In this document: positions 35,734 through 45,605 of the stretch, piece by piece
How positions within the stretch are numbered: the first letter of the stretch is position 1
How the letters are laid out: every line of letters begins with the position of its first letter
DNA from: Paralithodes platypus
Taxonomy: Eukaryota > Arthropoda > Malacostraca > Decapoda > Lithodidae
DNA length: 64,000 nucleotides
Reading direction: 5' to 3'
Assembly (NCBI GenBank): GCA_032716605.1
Contig: CM064509.1
Span: 46,829,120-46,893,119 of the forward strand
The notes under the pieces: model-generated
Database searches by the model: none
Told to the model about the DNA's origin: nothing
What the model saw: the letters and a program-made list of their open reading frames with translations, nothing else
Made by a program: the position numbers and the translations under genes

Positions 35734-36970
35734 CGCTCTTGTTGGGGTAGTCGTTGGAAGGATCACTGGATGTGTCTTTGGACGCTCCAGGCTGGTAGAA
35801 ATCCTAGCCTTCTTGCTCGAAGTTGAAGAGGTCACGGACATTGAGTGAATCTTGTGTGAAATAAATAGTTTAAGGACCATAGCCATGGCGTCATCGCCGA
35901 GCCCAAAAAGGATAGAAGGAAAGAGTAGAAAGCGTGACGTCACACGGTTATTTCCTCGCGCGTCCTAGGGGTAGCAGCACTATCGTGGGGCAAAATGTTA
36001 ATAGCAAAAGGCCCCAGTGGTTATTCCTTATTAAATAACCTTGATATCTGCGTGCCTGGCTTGTTTGCAGTGTTACCACAGTAAGGGAAACGTCCGCATA
36101 ATGAGGGGGGCGTTAGATCAAAGAGGGAACGTCTTTAAGAATGAATTAATGTGGGTAAAAACACTTGTAAATCATTTAAGATGAAATATATAATATTATA
36201 TAAAAGCAAGAGGAAAAAATTAAGTATACATATACAATATATAAAATACTTGTATATGATGCAATCTATATAACTTCAAGCAACACAACAAGAATGAAAA
36301 TGTCATTTATAATTTATATTATTAGTTACGTGTTATGTAGATGTCAAATTGTAAAGTTGCACTAAAACTGGACATTTTGACGAAATACGTACTTATGTTA
36401 TACTTATGACATCTAGGGATATTTTGCCCCAGCCTGTTTGACGTTGGCAACTCCCAATTCTCACAACAACAATGGTGGAGGTAGAGGAGGCTTCACTGTG
36501 AACCTCCTCATAATTAATAAAATTTCATGATGATCTGGCCTTTACAGTAGTCTTTACTTTTTTTTTTAAAAGACCTCCGTCTACGTATTGTGAAAAACCT
36601 GTTATCCTCCGGCATATTGTGGGGTTGAGTGAGTGAAGGGGGGGACAGTGAATGAAGGAGGATGCATGTCTTTACTTATGTCTATTGAACTCTGTCATGT
36701 TTACAGAGTCTCTGGATAATGTTGAATTGATTTTTAATAGCGTTATTAGTACAAGGTAAGGATTATTACGAATTAATAGGCTGACCCTCCCATTTTCCTT
36801 TGCGATCGTGCTGCCATCTCTCGAACGCACGAAGCACTATTTTCAGATATTCTTTCGACTCTTTTAACTTTATCTATATATACTCTATGCCCTAGCCTGA
36901 CACTCTCCCACCCCAACCGAATTATCCGGGACCTGAGTAATGGTATTTACCCGCAACTATTGTTGTGTTT
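35734..36970. other. Unassigned AT-rich region
   Basis: A reverse frame 35943-35713 (serine/threonine-rich, MTSRFLLFPSILFGLGDD) spans the edge with the Jockey-like LINE and may be an upstream ORF1 relic. The rest, to 36970, has no frame of note, only AT-rich sequence and a T-run near 36558. No gene, RNA or terminal repeat is seen. Confidence 0.35.
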
Positions 36971-37500
36971 ATCTCTTGAGTTGGGAGTTGTGTAAAGGCT
37001 TGCCAAGTATTATATGTTCGTTAATTGAATTGGGAGTTGTGTAGATGCTTCCTTAGTATTATATGTTCACTAATTGAGTTGGTAATTGTACACAGGTTTC
37101 CTTAGCACTATGTTCATTAACCAAGTTGGGAGTCGTGGAATAACTTCCTAGTATTCTATACATATCTCTTGCGCCAGAGTTGTGCCAAGGCTTCTATGTT
37201 GTTGAATTTTCATATCTTGAGTTGGGAGTCGCATCCCGACAGCCCATGGTTATATGTTTTGATATTGAGTTGGGAGTCATGACCAGACTGGCTGTTGTTG
37301 TAGGCTCACAAATTGCATGGGGAGTTGTGCCCGGACTACACATTAGTGTATTGCTCACGCTGCCCACTATTGCATAGAAGTATATAGAGTTGTGGGTTGT
37401 GTCCAGGCTACCCATTCTCGAGTTTTGTGTCATATCACGAGTTATACCAAAACTAATTGTTATTGTGTCCTTACCGCTTAGCTATGCAAATATATCGAGA
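36971..37500 (+). repeat. Degenerate tandem array, unit about 48 bases
   Basis: About ten diverged units follow one another. Each carries a version of GAGTTGGGAGTTGTGTCC, then CTTCCTAGTATT and TATGTTCATTA. Clear units start near 36975, 37024, 37073, 37120, 37215, 37263 and 37310, and later ones are more worn. Unit length varies from 47 to about 68. It is an old minisatellite, not coding; apparent frames such as 37180-37377 are by-products. Confidence 0.75.
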
Positions 37501-37974
37501 GGCAGCGTTTCCAATGTCTGGCAGTAGTTAGATAACCGAATATTGCGGTACCCTGTATTGTGTTCATGTAATTGTGTTACTGTATTGTGTTCATTAGTTG
37601 TATATTGATTGTCTTTGTGTTATGTTCATTGAATGTCTGTGTATTCGTCCCTACCTGACTCTGGCTCGGTAGTTTATTCGTTCCTACCAGATTCTTGCTC
37701 GGTAGTTTTATCTGGTGTTAGCAGTCCCCCTGGTATTTGAAAGGGGTGTTTCCGAGTGGATGGGGCTCGATAGCCTTGGCTGGCAACCCATCTAGGGGAA
37801 TAAACCCTAAACAAATTACCGATGGGCGACACGCTAATCGGTGATACTTGCAGGTGGCGATCTCTATAACAGATAACAGATGGGTAGATTGCAGGCACCA
37901 ATCGAACAAGCCAATACCCAGGGGAAGCCTATAGGCATTTGATAAGGAGTCGCTGGAACTCCTGTTTCATTTGT
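37501..37974. other. Unassigned, with a 33-base tandem duplication at about 37644-37709
   Basis: Two adjacent units end in GCTCGGTAGTTT (ATTCGTCCCTACCTGACTCT... and ATTCGTTCCTACCAGATTCT...). TGTATTGTGTTCATG-like repeats precede them at 37553-37610. The remainder, to 37974, shows no frame or motif I can name; it could be part of an LTR. Confidence 0.45.
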
Positions 37975-38255
37975 CCGGCTTCCCATACTGTTTATGTTTG
38001 TACCTCACCTACAGAGTGATCCAGCTAGCTCTCACAAACACCTCCTCCTGCTATCTACTTCAATACACTAAACAAGCACACCGCATTTTTCTGCCACAAA
38101 TTAAAAAAAAATCTTACTCTTTCTACTCTGGGGTAGAGATCCTATATAGTTACTATAGGATCTCTACTCTGGGGGAGGCACTTGTCACAGGCAGCTCTGC
38201 CTTTCGTCTCCCTCCTCCACATAGACATAAATATATATATATATATATTTTTGTT
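37975..38255 (+). mobile_element. Internally deleted mini-copy of the Jockey-like LINE
   Basis: 37990-38100 resembles the LINE's 5' region at 8493-8575 (CTGCTATCTACTTCA, then CACACCGCATTTTTCTGCCACAA). 38163-38225 matches its 3' terminus (ACTCTGGGGGAGGCA...CTGCCTTTCGTCTCCCTCC...CACATAGA, compare 11402-11458). Everything between is missing, apart from a small hairpin. An (AT)n stretch follows, and then another Jockey-like element begins in the opposite direction, giving tail-to-tail ends. The 5' assignment rests on moderate similarity. Confidence 0.5.
38133..38167. repeat. Perfect 14-base stem with 7-base loop
   Basis: GTAGAGATCCTATA (38133-38146) pairs exactly with 38154-38167. TCTACTCTGGGG is directly repeated on both sides (38122-38133, 38163-38174). 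This looks like a local inverted copying event at the mini-LINE's deletion joint. Confidence 0.8.
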
Positions 38256-38754
38256 CTATGTGAATGAGGGAGACAAAAGGCAGAACTGCCTGTAGTGAGT
38301 GCTTCCCCCTGAGTTTAAAGAGGGAAAGTTTGATTCTGGGAGAGAGTTCCAGAGTTCACCAGTTGAATACAAGAAAGACTGAGAATAGCGTTTCACTCTT
38401 GGGTTGGAGAGTTGAACAGAGTAGGGATGGGATTGTGTTGCAAGACGGATACTACGGACCCTACGTAGTGGAGGTGGTATACACTGGGAAAGCTGAGGAA
38501 CACTGATTATTGTAGTAGGGATAAAATAGCGAGAGATATGCAACATTGCAGCGAAGAGAGAGAGATTGCAGAGAGTTGGTGAGAGGACGGGAGTTAATGA
38601 TACGAAAGGCTTTCCTTTCTTCTTTGTCTAGGAGTGCGGTGTGAGAGGATCCTCCCCACACATGTGAACAATACAGAAAAGCCGAGAAATACAGAAACTC
38701 CGAGAAAGCCGAGAAAAAAAAGCCGAGAAAAGCCGGCTTTGAGAAAAGCCGAAT

Positions 38755-41430
38755 AAATCGAAATGGAGGTGGCGTTTTACTTTATATCAAAGAAACTCTT
38801 AACCCTACCCTCTTGTCAAAACCTCAAATTGTGAACGTCGACAGATCTTTTGTGCTAATAAAGAATAATAAAGGTACAAAAATAATACTTGCGTTAATAT
38901 ACAGACCTCCAGCTCAATCAGTACAAACTGACCGAGAAATTTACGAACAAATTGCAGATGTAAGTAACTCACAAGATACCGTAATTTTTGACGACTTTAA
39001 TTTACCTGACAGGTAAATTAAAGTCGCCAAAAAGTAAGAGTATCGCCCCACTTGGTCACAGTGACCAAGTGGGGCGATACTCTTACTTCACACTCCGGAC
39101 ATTACTTGTATACGAACTTGCTAGAGAGTTCGCTTTATCAATTTGTTTGAACGCCGACCCGTGGTAATAACGTTCTTGTCATTGTACTTGCAACAAAAGA
39201 AGAATTAATAGAGAATTTGAATGTTGGTGATGAATTCAGTAACAGCGACCATTGTACGATAACTTTCACTTTAAACTTTACTAGTAACGAACCAAATAGT
39301 AGCATCGAAAAAGTCCCTAATTTCAAGAAAGCAAACTTCCATAAACTTAGCGCTATGTTTAAAGAAACTGACTGGAGCTTTTTAATTAACAATAACGACA
39401 TAAATACATCTTGGAAGTTATTCGAAACCACTTACCTAAAAGCAGTGCAAGACTGCATACCATCGAAAATACGGCGTCCAGGTCATAATAATAAGCCCAA
39501 ATGGTGGAATAAAGATATTTCAAACTGCCTGCTTGCTAAAAAATTTGCTAATGATAGATTAAAATCCTCACAAAATGACGAAGAACGGGTGAAATTTGTA
39601 GAGCTACGACGCAAAGCCAAAAAGTTAATTAAGCAAAGTAAAAAGACCTTAGAGTTACATATTGCGAATCAAAGTCAAACAAACCCGAAAGAATTCTATA
39701 GTTATATCAGAAAGAAAAAAGTAGTTACTTCAACTGTTGGACCGCTAGTCGATGAAAATGGAGAATACACCAAAGACGAAGTACAAATGAGTAATGCCCT
39801 CAATACCTTCTTTGCATCAGTTTTTACAGCAGAAGACCTCAGTGATATCCCTACACCGTCGCCGATTCAGATTGATAATTCAGATGTTCTAAGCAATATC
39901 ACCGTTACAGAGAGAGAAGTATTGAATTGTTTAGATAAACTCAAGGTAAATAAAACGCCTGGACCTGATACAATCTCGCCTAGAGTTCTAAAGGAAGCTA
40001 AGGATGAGCTCTCCAAACCACTGACATTACTATTCAATAAATCCTTGCAGTGTGCAACTATGCCTGATCAGTGGTAGCTAGCCAACGTAACACCGATATT
40101 CAAAAAAGGCAGCAAATCCCTACCCAGTAACTATCGTCCAATTAGCTTAACCTCAGTTGTATGTAAAATGCTAGAAACGGTCATACGAGACAGACTCGTA
40201 AATCACTTAGAGGAAAATACCATACTTAAAGATACTCAACACGGCTTTCGTAAAAAACGTTCCTGTTTAACAAACCTCTTAGACTTCTTCCACGATATCC
40301 TCAACCTCTACGATGAGAGTAAAGCTGTAGATATTATATACCTTGATTTTCAAAAGGCCTTTGAAAAAGTTCCCCACAAACGTTTACTGCTAAAACTAAA
40401 AGCGCATGGAATACAAGACGGTGTGTTGAAATGGATAGAAAATTGGCTCAGCGACAGAAAGCAAAGAGTAGTCATATACGGTAAGGCATCTAAATGGACC
40501 AATGTATGTAGCGGGGTACCCCAGGGATCGGTACTAGGACCAATTATCTTTCTAATTTACATCAACGATATAGATGAGGGTCTCACCTGTACAATCTCAA
40601 AATTTGCTGACGATACAAAAATTGCAAATAGCGTACTCTCAAAAGAACAAGTTGACGATATGCAACACAATCTAAATAAGTTGTCATGTTGGGCCCAAAT
40701 TTGGCAAATGAGTTTCAATGCGGATAAATGTAAAGTACTACATATCGGATACCTAAATGAGAAAGCAAACTAATCGATGAATGGCACTCAGCTTAAGAAT
40801 GTAAACAGAGAAACCGATCTGGGAGTAACAATATCGAGTAACCTAAAACCGAGTCAACAATGTTCAGAAGTTGTTAAGAAGGCAAACAAAATAATTGGCT
40901 TTATAGGCAGGTCATTTGAGCATAAATCCAAAGAAGTTATCCTAACCCTTTACAATTCCTTAGTCCGCCCTCTTCTGGAATACTGCGTTCAATCCTGGTG
41001 CCCTTATTACCAAAAAGATATAAACAAGCTAGAACGAGTTCAACGTAGAGCTACCAAAATGATACCTAGCCTAAAGAACAAACCATATGAAGAGCGTCTT
41101 AGAGAATTAAATCTATTTCCTTTAACCCAGCGCAGATTAAGAGGTGACTTAATTCAAGTGTTCAAAATCATCAAAGGCATCGACAATATGGACTGTAGTA
41201 AGTACTTCACTATCGACCAATCTAATTACACGCGGGGAAACGGTTGCAAAATTATTGGTAAATCTTTTAACTCGCACGAATCTAAGAATTTCTTCTTCAA
41301 TCGAGTTGTCAACTTGTGGAATGGGCTTCCCCGAAACGTTATAGACTGCATCACCGTTGATTTATTTAAACTCCGCCTAGACAAATATCTCGCATCAAAC
41401 CCACGACTAACTGCGTTTGTAAATGAATAA
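38755..41430 (+). pseudogene. CR1 family 2 ORF2, forward copy
   Basis: Endonuclease remnant (GGGVLLYIKETLNP, ALIYRPPAQS, DDFNLP) to 39008. After the double hairpin come FVRTPTRGNNVLD-like and SNSDHCTITF. RT follows: NKTPGPDTISPRVLKEAKDE, NVTPIFKKGSK, NYRPISLTSVVCKMLE, HGFRKKRSCLTNLLDFF, DFQKAFEKVPHKRL (D to E change in the usual AFDKV), GVPQGSVLGP and FADDTK. The C-terminus ends at 41430. In-frame stops lie at about 40075-40077 (after DQW) and about 40771 (after EKAN). The N-terminal endonuclease is missing. It is non-functional. Confidence 0.9.
38985..39086. repeat. Two adjacent hairpins inserted in the CR1 endonuclease
   Basis: 38985-39008 is followed by its inverted copy 39010-39033 (one mismatch). 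The inverted copy 39034-39059 is followed by its source 39061-39086. Single A bases form both loops. The reverse CR1 copy has the two sources directly joined at 48190-48237, so 52 bases were inserted as inverted copies of both flanks. This breaks the GDFN-motif region. Confidence 0.9.
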
Positions 41431-41615
41431 CTTTATTTTATCCCCCCCTCAGTTACTAACCCATCTGTCCCCTACTAACTTCCTAATCCTGCCACGGACA
41501 TTAGTTCCAGGGCAGTAATTCCCTTTCCAATATTCCCTTACCCACTCTAAACCACTGTTTGGACACTTGATCCTCAGTGTTTTGGAGGACAAGCAACCTA
41601 GAAGGGTCACTAGAT

Positions 41616-43813
41616 CTAGAGCACTGTGCCCCTATAGTTACCAGAGACATTAGTAGACCCCCCGCCCCCTGGATGAATGACGCAATTAAAGAAGCCATAA
41701 AAGCCAAAAACGTAGCACATAAGGACTTAAAAGAAGACAGGTATAACACAACATTACAGAGTCTTTACAAAAACCGTAAAAAACAAGTTACAAAACTTAT
41801 AGTAACAACAAAGAAAGAACACTATCATAATGAACTCTTAAACTCAAAAAACAATATTGCCTCTACTTGGAAAATTGTAAAATCATTAGTTCCCCCCTCC
41901 AAATCCAAATCCAACGCCTCACCAACTGATATTGATCAATCCAACGCCGAACATTTCAATGCTTTCTTTGCAAACGTCGGAAAAAGGACATATGAAAAAA
42001 CCAGGGCATTCCTAAATAATATCCAAGCCTCGACAGCCGATAATGAAAATAACAATAACGACCTCTCCTCTCATTTTCTTCCCCAACCCGTAGATACAAA
42101 CACAATTATCTTAACAATAAAACACCTACGTAATACTAAATTTTTGGGTGTGATAACATTTCTCTCCGATTCATTAAAGATTCATTACCTGTTATTGCTT
42201 TTTACCTTACAATCATTATTAACACCTCCATTGTCACTGGTATTTTTCCTACGGTATTGAAGCACGCTATCGTCACCCCCCTTTTTAAAAGCGGAGATAA
42301 TAATGACGCCACTAATTACCGACCAATCTCATTACTCCCCATTTTTTCAAAAATACTCGAAAAGATTGTCGCTAATCAACTATCATATTACCTAGAAACT
42401 AATAAACTACTCTCAATATGCCAACATGGATTCCGACCAAAATTATCCACCGAAACGGCCCTTACAGTTGTCACTAATGCAATATATAATAATATGGATA
42501 AAAAACAAGTATCTTTGCTAACCTTGTGTGACCTCTCTAAAGCATTTGACAGTGTTCATCAAAACACCCTTATAAATAAACTAATTAAATTCAAAGTTAA
42601 CCCATTCTGGTTTAGAAGTTATCTAAATGAAAGATCGCGATCAGTTCTTATGAATAACATACTATCCTCAAAATTACCAGTAACATATGGTGTTCCTCAA
42701 GGATCAATTTTAGGTCCATTATTGTTTATTATATTCGTAAATGACATGCTTATGTTCTTATATTCTTATATTAAATATATCAAAGACTGTACACTAGTAC
42801 AATATATCAAAGACTGTACACTAGTACAATATGCCGATGACACACAACTTCTACTCAGTGACTCGCTAAATAATTTTGGCAATCTAATTACTAAAACGGA
42901 AGAAATACTACAAAAACTGAGACTATATTTTTTACAAAATGGATTAATGATGAACGCTGATAAAACCCAATGCATATTCATAGGCACTCGTCAGGTACTT
43001 TAAAAAATACCCAGTAATGCCACCATACGCCTTAATGACAGCACTATTGAACCTACCACTCATGTAAAAAATCTAGGCATATATTTTGATAAACATATGA
43101 ACTTTGATGTCCACATTAGTGAAATGAGTAAAAAAGTAGTAGGGACACTTATGTATATCAATAGAATAAAAGATCACTTTGACAAATCAACTAGAACAAT
43201 CATTGTACAAACACTAGTGCTAAGTATAATCAATTATTGTAGTGTAATTTTGGGTTCATCAAATGCTACCCAAATATCCAGAGTGCAAAAACTTCAGAAT
43301 TTTGCTGCTAAAGTGGCTGACGGTAAGTCAAAAAAGTTTGATCATGTCACTCCTATATTAAAGGAACTAAGATGGTTAAATATTAAAGATAAAATAACGC
43401 ATGCAACGCATGACACACTAATAGTTATTTTCAAATACTTAAATAAGCTTTACCCAGAGTATCTACTAAGTCTACCCACAGTATTCAATGTAACAGCTAG
43501 CACAACGAAACAACAAAATATGCTTTTTATTCCGAATGTTCAAACTGACATAGGGCAAACAAAAATAACGGTAAGAGGACCTGTACTTTGGAACAAACTC
43601 CCAGTTAATGTACACACTTCCAGTAGCCTAGGAACCTTTAAGACTAATGTTAAAACCTTGCTGCTAAACTCTGCTTATGATTAAATTAATGTTCATAAGA
43701 AATCTCTAGACATGACCCTCTCTCTATATATATGTATGTATGTATGTGTACATGTGTATGTATATGTGTGTATGTATAATTTATGTATATATCTCTCTCT
43801 CTAAACCCAAAAC
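41616..43813 (+). mobile_element. L2-like LINE inserted in the 3' UTR of the forward CR1
   Basis: It begins at CTAGAGCACTGTGCCCC, where CR1 3' UTR sequence (seen intact at 45650-45840, reverse) stops. It ends with TATG/TGTATG repeats and (CT)n at 43720-43805. About 15 bases of the CR1 UTR were lost at the joint. It is 5'-truncated within the endonuclease-RT linker. Confidence 0.8.
41640..43684 (+). pseudogene. L2-like ORF2: linker, RT and C-terminal domain
   Basis: Motifs in order: RPPAPWMNDAIKEAIKAK, SWKIVKSL-like (TWKIVKSLVPP), HFNAFFANVGK, ATNYRPISLLPIFSKILEKI, CQHGFRPKLSTETALT, LCDLSKAFDSVHQNTL, GVPQGSILGPLLF, YADDTQLL. The C-terminus has VQKLQNFAAKV and LWNKLPVNV. LSTETAL and AFDSV.H..L are typical of the L2 group. 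Lesions are one shift near 42150 and one TAA at 43001-43003. An extra insert with a 27-base duplication sits just before YADD. Confidence 0.85.
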
Positions 43814-44663
43814 CCTTTGTACTCCTTTGTAATACTCAATACAAGGATGCACTGTGTCCCTTTACAGAGCCAGAAGCTGCGCAGGGGTAAAGAACCCCTT
43901 GAGGCGGTTGAGCACACCCAGCTTCTGGGAGGCTGCCTTAGCAAGACTGGTAATATGGTCCTTCCAGGTGAGAACTGAAGAAAAGGAAACACCGAAAATG
44001 TTTGAAGAGAAGCTAAAGGATTGATTTTTGTATTGTTGAAGAGTAAGGGATAGTCCTCTGGAAGTTCTGAATGGGTAGTAAGATGAAGAAATTGGGTTTT
44101 TGGAAGCATTAAAGGTAACAAGGTTTTCTCTGCCCCAATTGGATATAGTAGTTAGATCAGATGATAAGTGTTGCATAGCTTCATTATGTTTGTGTTTGAG
44201 GGATTGCTGGCTGGGGCGATCAGGAAAACTAATTGATTAGTGTAAGGTAGAGTCGCCTGATTATGAATGGATGGGACTGGAGGTACAGTTGAGAAGATCA
44301 TTTACGAAAATTAGAAAGAGAATAAGAGATAGGACAGAGCCCTGAGGAACACCGGAGTTGATAGGATGAGGAAGTGAGCGATGGTCGTCCATAACCTCAT
44401 TTATGGAATGGCCGGAAAGGAAATTAGAGACTAAGGCACAGATGGAGGGATAGAAACCGAAGGAGGGTAGTTTAGAAATTAAAGATTTATGCCAGACTCT
44501 ATCAATGGTCTTCTACATGTCTAGTGCAATAGAAAAAGTCTCACCGAAGTCCCAAAAGGAGGATGACCAGGAGTTAGTAAGATATGAAAAAAGATCGCCA
44601 GTAGAGCGACCCTTAAGGAAGCCATACTGGCGATCTGAGAGTAGATTGTGAGGAGAGTGATGC

Positions 44664-45376
44664 TTAACCCGTACAATCCCAGCGACTGCAGAGGAGCCGT
44701 CAGTACATAAATCACTGCCCAGTTCCAGTGACGGCTGCAAGCCGTCAGTAATATACGGTCATTGTAACTGCCAGTATCAGGCAGTGCCTGATATTGAAAG
44801 TGCCCGCCATGCGAAGGTATTCTGATTCATTCCTGACTAAAATTGTCAATTTACCATGTATACAATTAATACTTATCCATATGCGCCTATTTTACTTTTA
44901 ATATGAACATATGAACATTGGAAAGCAATAAAACAAGTGGTAACAGCAATTAGCTGGTGAAAATCGTATATTTTAGCCCTGCGGTCGTAATCTGACCTTG
45001 AGTGCTGAGAGACAAACACCCTCCCTCTGTCTTGTCTTGGATCATACTGAGAGACAAGGGGTGGACTCAGATTTACTTGGAGGGTCGGAGATACACTCCT
45101 CGACCACCCCTCTCTCTCCCACCCGTCCTCCCACGAAAATACTCGATAAATATTGGGAATAATAGAGAAAATACCTGGTAATTGAGGAGGGGGGAAAAGA
45201 AGGGGAGGGGGGGGGGTGACACATGTGTAGGAGTGGTAGAAAGTAATGGAGTGGAATTATCTCACCTAAATACAAATTGCTTTTTTTTTTAGTGCTACTG
45301 GGGTGTTTTAAAAGTTATTTTTTAGGCCTTGGATCTTAAGAGTCTTCCCGCAGCCGTCCAGCAGCTCCCGGGTTAA
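44664..45376. mobile_element. piggyBac-like MITE (copy B), TTAA-bounded
   Basis: TTAA is at 44664-44667 and 45373-45376. The ends are TTAACCCGTACAATCCC and CAGCTCCCGGGTTAA. It shares CCATATGCGCCTATT, AATAAAACAAGTG and the CTTAAGAGTCTTCCCGCAG block with copy A. It contains imperfect dyads (GACGGCTGCAAGCCGTC near 44731). No coding frame. It sits inside the Jockey-like LINE exactly at a TGCTTAA that is uninterrupted in the other copies. Confidence 0.75.
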
Positions 45377-45564
45377 GCACTGCTCTAAGATCATGGCAAC
45401 ACTTCTTAGGTTGGCTGCAACCTTCCACAGGCTAGGAGAGGCAGTACTCCTCCATATTTTGAGGTGGAAGGTTGTTATATCTTGCCTCTGAAGCCATTTT
45501 GGCTGCATCTCTTGGGACTGGGGGGTACATTTATGGTAGTACCCCATGGTACAGTAGGGGTTAA
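45373..45564. mobile_element. Second TTAA-bounded segment next to MITE B
   Basis: The 184 bases between TTAA 45373-45376 and TTAA 45561-45564 are neither MITE B nor the host LINE. Their right end, CAGTAGGGGTTAA, is an approximate inverted match to the left end of MITE B (TTAACCCGTAC). Either one larger element spans 44664-45564, or a second small element inserted at the same TTAA. Confidence 0.5.
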
Positions 45565-45605
45565 GAAATTTGGATTCAAGAATAGTTTTAAAAACTTTAG
45601 AGATA

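Larger units (their letters stand above)
38675..43830 (+). mobile_element. CR1-type LINE (family 2), forward copy, 5'-truncated, holding an L2-like insertion
   Basis: Its body is 38749-41615, interrupted by 41616-43813. It resumes with the CCTTTGTACTCCTTTGTA tail to 43830. Comparison with the reverse copy (45606-48807) defines the ends. AATAC at 38670-38674 and 43831-43835 is a 5-base target duplication in the Jockey-like host. The first 74 bases (38675-38748) are not element sequence in order but reiterations of a GAGAAAAGCCG motif. Confidence 0.85.

Noticed and set aside
36971..37500. CRISPR-like array
   Set aside because: Units are diverged head-to-tail copies without constant repeats and variable spacers, and the setting is eukaryotic.
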